12,730 nt of DNA from CAZCGA01 sp964498075 (lineage in GTDB: Bacteria; Desulfobacterota; Binatia; HRBIN30), in NCBI GenBank assembly GCA_964498075.1, contig CAZCGA010000164.1, positions 1 through 12,730 of the forward strand, read 5' to 3'. Below the pieces are notes generated by a model. The model was given only the letters and a program-made list of their open reading frames with translations, was not told the origin of the DNA and did not search any database. How positions within the stretch are numbered: the first letter of the stretch is position 1; each line of letters starts with the position of its first letter. Positions 12,188 through 12,730 of the stretch are shown piece by piece. A program made the translations under genes and the position numbers.

Positions 12188-12730
12188 ATGAACGACCAGC
12201 TGGCGATGGTAACCGACCGCAACGCCGCATGGCAGAAGACGGCGTGCATTCTCTGCAGTCTCAATTGCGGCCTGGAGGTCCAGGTCGGCGGCCTGGGCGG
12301 CCGGCATATCACCAGGATCAAAGGGGACAAGGATCACCCGATCTCGCAGGGATACCTGTGCGAGAAGGCACAGCGGCTCAACTTCTACCAGACCGCGGGC
12401 GACCGGCTGAACGCGCCGCTGCGGCGCCGCGCGGACGGTAGCTTCGAGCCCATCGACTGGGACACGGCGATCCGCGAGGTGGCCGAGAAGCTGGCCGACA
12501 TCAAGGCGCGATACGGTGGTGACAAGATCCTCTACTACGGCGGCGGCGGACAGGGGAACCACCTCGGCGGCTCCTACGGCGCGGCGACGCTGGCGGCGAT
12601 CGGCAACCGCTACCGCTCCAACGCGCTGGCCCAGGAAAAGACCGGCGAGTTCTGGGTGAACGGCAAGATGATCGGCGCCGGCACCCACGGCGACTTCGAA
12701 CACTGCGAGGTCGCGGTGTTCATCGGCAAG
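12188..12730 (+). CDS. Molybdopterin oxidoreductase (DMSO reductase superfamily), N-terminal part
   Basis: Start of a molybdenum or tungsten bis-molybdopterin enzyme, cut by the right edge after 181 residues. The N-terminal [4Fe-4S] motif is C20-x2-C23-x3-C27-x30-C58 (CILCSLNCGLEV, then GDKDHPISQGYLCEKA), typical of formate dehydrogenase-like and related enzymes. RLNAPLRRRADGSFEPIDWD at about 75-95, with the following AIREVAEKL, is the standard superfamily segment. YYGGGGQGNHLGG corresponds to the first cofactor-binding region. There is no Tat signal, so the protein is probably cytoplasmic. The substrate cannot be assigned from this part. Of the two close ATGs, 12188 is preferred: GGGAGG (12175-12180) stands seven bases before it but only one base before the ATG at 12182. 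Confidence 0.92.
   Translation, partial: MNDQLAMVTDRNAAWQKTACILCSLNCGLEVQVGGLGGRHITRIKGDKDHPISQGYLCEKAQRLNFYQTAGDRLNAPLRRRADGSFEPIDWDTAIREVAEKLADIKARYGGDKILYYGGGGQGNHLGGSYGAATLAAIGNRYRSNALAQEKTGEFWVNGKMIGAGTHGDFEHCEVAVFIGK

Noticed and set aside
1..12730. CRISPR arrays, tRNA or rRNA genes, transposase genes
   Set aside because: No regularly spaced repeats, cloverleaf or rRNA-like stretches, or transposase motifs were seen in a reading of both strands.

Overview
The window is high-GC bacterial DNA carrying 14 recognisable protein genes, including one translated leader and two broken genes. No RNA gene or CRISPR array was seen. The organism is inferred to be an uncultured soil or sediment lineage, most like Candidatus Binatota (the former deltaproteobacterial Binatia). 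The clues are secreted proteins with Thr/Pro-rich linkers and degenerate dockerin-like Cys/Asp ends, a beta-helix protein of a type common there, an F420-type reductase, and a methylotrophy-type amine dehydrogenase. This placement rests on remembered protein style and was not searched. A run of exactly ten N inside the first gene points to a metagenome scaffold.

Region 1 (1-2100, minus strand) holds the 5' part of acetolactate synthase (ilvB), which runs off the left edge. It is preceded by a textbook-style branched-chain amino acid attenuator: a 22-residue leader peptide with six consecutive Val codons, an alternative (antiterminator) pairing over the leader stop codon, and a strong intrinsic terminator. 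Upstream on the same strand is a short-chain dehydrogenase.

Region 2 (2239-4956, plus strand) encodes three exported proteins: a small lipoprotein, a parallel beta-helix protein, and a repeat protein with a long Thr/Pro linker and a dockerin-like C-terminus. A strong palindrome lies between the first two.

Region 3 (4961-8602, minus strand) is a tryptophan tryptophylquinone (TTQ) amine dehydrogenase operon in the order mauB-mauE-mauD-mauA-cytochrome c. The heavy chain and light chain form the periplasmic enzyme. MauE and MauD are the membrane and thioredoxin-like factors needed for the disulfide-rich light chain. The small cytochrome probably carries electrons. The light chain looks more like aralkylamine (aromatic amine) dehydrogenase than classical methylamine dehydrogenase, and no mauG is in the window. 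A 139-bp inverted-repeat element sits between mauA and the cytochrome gene and appears to supply the cytochrome's start codon. A His-rich polytopic membrane protein (8772-9866, plus) is divergent from mauB, with an imperfect dyad in the shared upstream region.

Region 4 (9867-12730) is an accessory stretch. It holds a Xre/DUF2384-RES toxin-antitoxin pair whose toxin gene is frameshifted, an F420-type nitroreductase-family protein (minus), a DUF2461 gene reduced to its two ends by an internal deletion (minus), a G-quadruplex-type G tract, and the start of a molybdopterin oxidoreductase that runs off the right edge (plus).
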